Source: Phyto melanocephala (Eukaryota > Arthropoda > Insecta > Diptera > Rhinophoridae). From it: a DNA stretch of 64,000 bases. The notes beneath the pieces were generated by a model that saw nothing but the letters and a program-made list of their open reading frames with translations, made no database searches and had not been told where the DNA came from. Where the stretch lies: the NCBI GenBank assembly GCA_941918925.1, contig OW799236.1, forward strand, positions 76,014,713 to 76,078,712, read 5' to 3'. Made by a program: the position numbers and the translations under genes. This document shows positions 59,575 through 64,000 of this stretch, one piece after another; position 1 is the stretch's first letter; each line of letters begins with the position of its first letter.

Positions 59575-62500
59575 TTGAGAAATTACATGTGCTAGAGTGT
59601 ATTGAAGAAAAAAATCCCTCAAAAACTTTATGAACCCAAACGCCTTAGCATTAATTTTAGGCAACAGATAAACCTCAGTTTTAAAAATTTTTTTTTGAAA
59701 GACTTTAAAGGTTAAAATATTACAAGAAGAGAAATCCAACGGATTGACTTCTACCGAATTTGAAAGTCATGATCTACTGAAATTCAATGTAGAACATTAC
59801 TTTTAAGCAATCTTGATTATCGAGAGCTTTGCCTGAAAGTGTCAAGTCGTGCTGAAAAAGTCCTTCTAGGACCGACTCACGATTTACTGTTGCATCTACT
59901 TTAACAGTAGGCTCTTAGAAGTTGAGAGGTCGGCGCCAATTGTCAGCTACTGTCTTCCAAACATTAACTTATTGCTTAAATTCGAGGGGCAAATTGTAGC
60001 TCCAAACTTTTAGACTCTCCTCAACTAGACCGGGTTATTTTATTTGTAAACAAATTTTTTTAATTAATTAAATTGTCTCACCTAAGAAGACAATATTTGG
60101 CAAATTTACAACAACAGCAGGCGCTTATATTCCTGTAGCTTTTGTGAACCACAACTTGCTCATGTTTGCAGAAAGATTGTGAGATTTTGGGATGTGGTAG
60201 GCAAATCCCCGTATTTCACTATGTCAGATTTTTGCATCTTACATTTATATTTTGATAAGCTAAAAGCAAACTAAATCTTGCAAGATGTCAAATGTTGCAC
60301 TGTGTAAATGAGGAAAAGCGCAAACAGAGGATTTAGTAAACTTTGCTAAAGTCAGCTAAAACGTGTTTCTGGAAAAAAGCCAGAGAACGTTAACAAATTA
60401 AAAGTCTTTAGCTTAACTTAACCTCAAAGAAAAAGTCATAACCATTCGATATGTTTCTCTTCTCTGTTTGTATCCTGATTTCGGCAAATAATATATCAGT
60501 TTAAAGCTGCCGACTTGCAGTTATGTGAGAAGTATATTTGATCAAAATAGATTGTTATTCAATATACTTATGGTTATATAATGCGCGGATCAAGCCTATG
60601 CGTTTAGAGGGTGTAATTTTTTTTATATATGAATTGTTTGTTTTATGGCTGCCAAAACTTTTAAACTTATTAAAGCAAAAAAAATGATTAGGTGAAGGGG
60701 GAAAATATCCTTTTTTTCCTCCCCTGAGATTCTCACTTGATTATTTACTGAAACCAGTCTTTTAGGAAATACCTGAGAAAACAATAAAATTTGGAGGCAA
60801 TCTAATGTCTACCGAAAATGAATGAAATCTTATAAGACACTCTACTAAATATACCAAATGCAAACAAAGCTCGCACTTACGCCAAAAATTTCGACCCATA
60901 TCGAATAGGTGGAAAAATTTCACTCTTCTGGATAAATCCGACTTTTCTAGACGCAAAGTCTACATTCATCGAGTGGGCGGCTGATAATTTAATTAAATAT
61001 CTTTTAATTGTTTTGAAATCATTCAAGTTTGCCCTTCCTTAGTATTAGAAAATTAATGACTTTTTGTGCGAACGCAAGTGGGGGACAAAAGCCATTGATA
61101 TCACCAATATTTGCTTAGAGAAATGATTTATATTTATTTTAGTGGCAATATTTTTTGTTTTATTTTCACGGAAAATTCTATACAATAGATTAAGGAGCTG
61201 GAATGTGTGTAAATTATTTATGTCCAATAAACGTAATTTGAAATGATCTGTTTGGCGAGGTTGACTTTAAGATTTATAGGCTTCATCACATCATGTCAGA
61301 GACGAATTACTAATAGACAGTATAATGAAACAAAAAATAAAAAAATTATTTTAAAATATTTAAAAAAATATACGAAAATTCCGTTCTATGAATATACATG
61401 CTTCATTGAATGGTGAAGCGCTGTCTTAAGCATTCGTGTTTCCTAGTGAATTGGTTTCAACTTTACCTCATAGCTCATTTATTTATGTTATAGATTTCGA
61501 CAATTTAACTCCTTTTAAAATTATCGACTTAAATTTGAAATATATTTAAATTTTATTCTAACAATACTCTAGGCAAAACACCCCTGTTTTAGATGTTAAA
61601 GCCTGGCAAAATTTCCATATGCGGCTCTTTATCCTTCAAGGCAATAATTTACATTTTTAAGCTTGACGAATTTGTTAAATCTCCATAATATTGATGTATT
61701 GTACGAACATTTGAAGTAGTGAAAAATACATAGAGACTAGAACAGAAAACTGCATAAGTAATGTGTTTCCCACCTTCTTTCGAACCATCTTTCAATACAC
61801 ATCAATTCACTTCAAGGAGGAGCAGAGTGAACCAAACGTATAAATATTAAGATCAATTTATGACTAGAAAGGATTTTTATTAAAAACGAAGAAAAAAAAT
61901 CTCTTCAACATATTAAGACAACAAAAGACCTTCAAAATTAAAGGAAAACTCGAAATAAGGGGCGGAATTTGAAATTAAACAAGAAGAAAATGAAAAAAAC
62001 TGCAAATCAAAGTCAACGCATAAATCATCTTCATTTTCGATGTTTGTGAAATTGTATAGGGGGGGCGGGTAGTTGTCATCTATCAACAGAGTGATTTGGT
62101 TTTTGTAAATCTCTAGTATGTTTTAAAGGTTGAGGCTACATTTGTGTTTAGGAAATGTATCTACTGATTAGTTTTTTTCCTCTTACTTTTATCTTTTTTC
62201 TTTTTCGTATTAATGCCAACTTTTATTAAAAAAGGAAACCTTTCTTTGTTGTTTTTTTCAATGTTTGGAGTAACGTTGTAGACAAGTACTAAGTAAACAT
62301 TAACTAGGCATTTATGAGATTTTATTAGAGAAAGAAAGAAAAAAAAAAGAAAAAATAAACAAACAACGACATTACAACCAAAAAAAAATATGTTGAAATT
62401 TGGAAAAGATTAAAATAATAAAATCTTGGAAGGAGGATGGCATGGCAACGTCTGTTTATAACGATAATGTATGTATCTGTCAAATATTCGACTTTTAAGA

Positions 62501-63199
62501 AAACTTTCCATCAATTTCGAAATCTAAGCTGGCGAACTACAATAGAAAAGATATTTACAGGTTGTAAAAATTATTGTGTTATTATTCTGCATAGGTCATT
62601 AGAAAATTGAAAATACCCAAACAGTGGGCATGGTATCTTTGTATGATGACAAAAATTCTAAATTCGTCGAAAATATTCTAAAACCAGAGATGTGCGATTT
62701 ATTAATATGAAGCGTTGTTATAAAGTATAAGTCTGCCATTTCAACTTATTTTGAAAAGCCTTTTACCTTATAAATTCAATGTCACATGAAGAAATCCCCC
62801 CTGTTGATTGCTAAAATTCCTATCGTAATATTATATTGCAGGGAGTAATAAATGCGGTCCTTCTCGGAAATTATTTGGTCGCTAAGGTTAAAATCTAAAT
62901 TGCAAGTAGAAACAATCTGCTGATTTATATACTGTAACAAGCTTGGGCAATCCTTAAACGTCGGTGTTTTTGCTTTTAACAGACCAACCGGTGGTATGTA
63001 GTGTTAGTCAGGTCCCACTCATAGGTGTTATTTTCAGATTTAAAGATGATAAACTTCTCTGACTGTCTAAACCTTATAGTTGGGGTAGCTAATTCTAGTA
63101 AATCAACCGGAGATCTATATGATAATATGGGAATCAGTTAGCTTCACTTGTTCTAGAGTTGTTGTTGGTAAGATCACTTTGGAGCTCATGTAGTTGCTC
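59575..63199. other. Unassigned AT-rich DNA
   Basis: No gene or repeat recognised by reading. The short frames on both strands have no conserved motif. Purine-rich runs occur near 62330-62400. Confidence 0.4.
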
Positions 63200-63340
63200 C
63201 GCAGCAAAAAAATAAAGGCCACTGGTTGGATTACTGATGCTAGACCTTGCGTCAAACTTTGGCCAACCATTAAGGTCTATGGGTTCTGCGGCCTTATCAT
63301 CAGAAATAGGGAGCAGTGGTTTACTGACTTATACTTTAAG
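63200..63340 (+). pseudogene. Possible LINE ORF2 C-terminal fragment
   Basis: KATGWITDARPCVKLWPTIK is readable at about 63216-63276. It resembles the 'W....C...K.LWP' region between RNase H and the zinc knuckle of some R1/LOA LINEs. The flanks could not be read as LINE with confidence. Confidence 0.4.
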
Positions 63341-63671
63341 AGGTTGTGTTGACTTTTACCGCAGTTACATCGTTGGTTGTTCGTCGTCTTTTAAATTTTT
63401 GACTGGAAGTTCATTTTGCATCTCTCAGGCATTCTAGGTCCTGTTCTGTCGCTTATCGACATAATTTGCCTCGTGATAAAAACTTGTGTTCCCAAAGGTA
63501 CCTATACATAAACCGGAAGATTATTAAGCGGAAGAAATGCTGCCTGCTTGGTTAGGTGCCTCGCCGCAAATGATTATAAAGCCTGACCTGCTGTACAAAC
63601 ATCTTGTGTATGATGATCCATGATAGCCTTGAGTGAAGATTGGACACCAATGTTTTGGTTTGGAATTGATG

Positions 63672-63877
63672 CACAGAGAAAACAGTATCGGTTGTGAGCA
63701 CTACAATTGTAAGCAATCGCATAATTTAGTTGCGATAGTAGAATTTTACGGTTGTATCTACAGAAATTCGTTTCGGAACATAATTTTTTATTTACCAGTA
63801 AGAAGTTACGATTGTTGCAATAGAGTTTCTATCACCATTCGATTGGCCTTTAATTTGATGATTTGTTTTCTGGGTGT
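63672..63877. mobile_element. MITE, copy 2 of the 34581-34812 family
   Basis: Ends 'cacagagaaaacag' and 'tgttttctgggtgt' are imperfect inverted repeats. It shares 'ggttgtgagcactacaattg', 'gtagaattttacggttgtat' and 'ccattcgattggc' with copy 1. About 26 bases shorter than copy 1. Confidence 0.75.
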
Positions 63878-64000
63878 TGCTGTCATGGCAGGTACGACAA
63901 TAATATTCACATGCAAAACTATAAAATGTCAGAAGATTATGTGACGTTTTTTGCTGCAAATCTGGGAAATATTATTCTGTGGCTGTGGTAAACATTGCCG

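Overview
The window is AT-rich (long A/T runs, CAA/TG/CATC simple repeats) eukaryotic DNA with no recognisable host gene. Its content points to a dipteran, probably a calyptrate fly: many Tc1/mariner relics, RNase H-bearing and jockey/CR1-like LINEs, repeats with 'ggcgtggc...gcccac' motifs, and a repeat ending in a 'cggcacggccg' hairpin. The species is an inference; it may be intergenic DNA or a very large intron.

Layout. 1-5 kb: a repeat cut by the window edge, a LINE reverse-transcriptase relic, a pogo/Tigger-like element carrying a tRNA-like SINE, a solo LTR, and a repeat built of 39-bp units. 5.9-12 kb: a 120-bp tandem block and copies of a DINE/INE-1-like repeat, two of them interrupted by mariners. 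13-22.3 kb: mariner and LINE relics in otherwise featureless DNA. 22.6-30 kb: two DNA transposons of one transposase family, each inside an outer inverted-repeat element. The second (26145-29845) has about 400-bp terminal inverted repeats (TIRs), a TATA/initiator promoter and a nearly intact transposase gene with a 66-bp GT-AG intron. 30.3-34.8 kb: a deleted mariner, then a three-level nest (39-bp-repeat element, Tc1/mariner, 5'-truncated LINE with a target duplication) and a 232-bp MITE. 39.5-45.9 kb: a deleted mariner, a LINE, and a full copy of the edge repeat. 47.4-51.3 kb: a LINE split by a deleted mariner and by a 2.4-kb element with about 525-bp TIRs that encodes only an N-terminal zinc-binding domain. 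54.4-64 kb: LINE and mariner relics, an inverted copy of the edge repeat, and a second MITE copy.

The most interesting content is the transposase family seen in three forms: catalytic and spliced (27366-29059), internally deleted and decayed (23266-24189), and N-terminal-domain only (49665-50288). Its N-terminus has paired CxxC motifs like a small zinc-binding domain. The catalytic part has candidate D, D and E residues in FIDSSK, ICADLK and DEHGERFHQ. I remember similar unnamed proteins from other arthropod genomes but cannot name the superfamily. Nearly all other coding material is broken transposon sequence.
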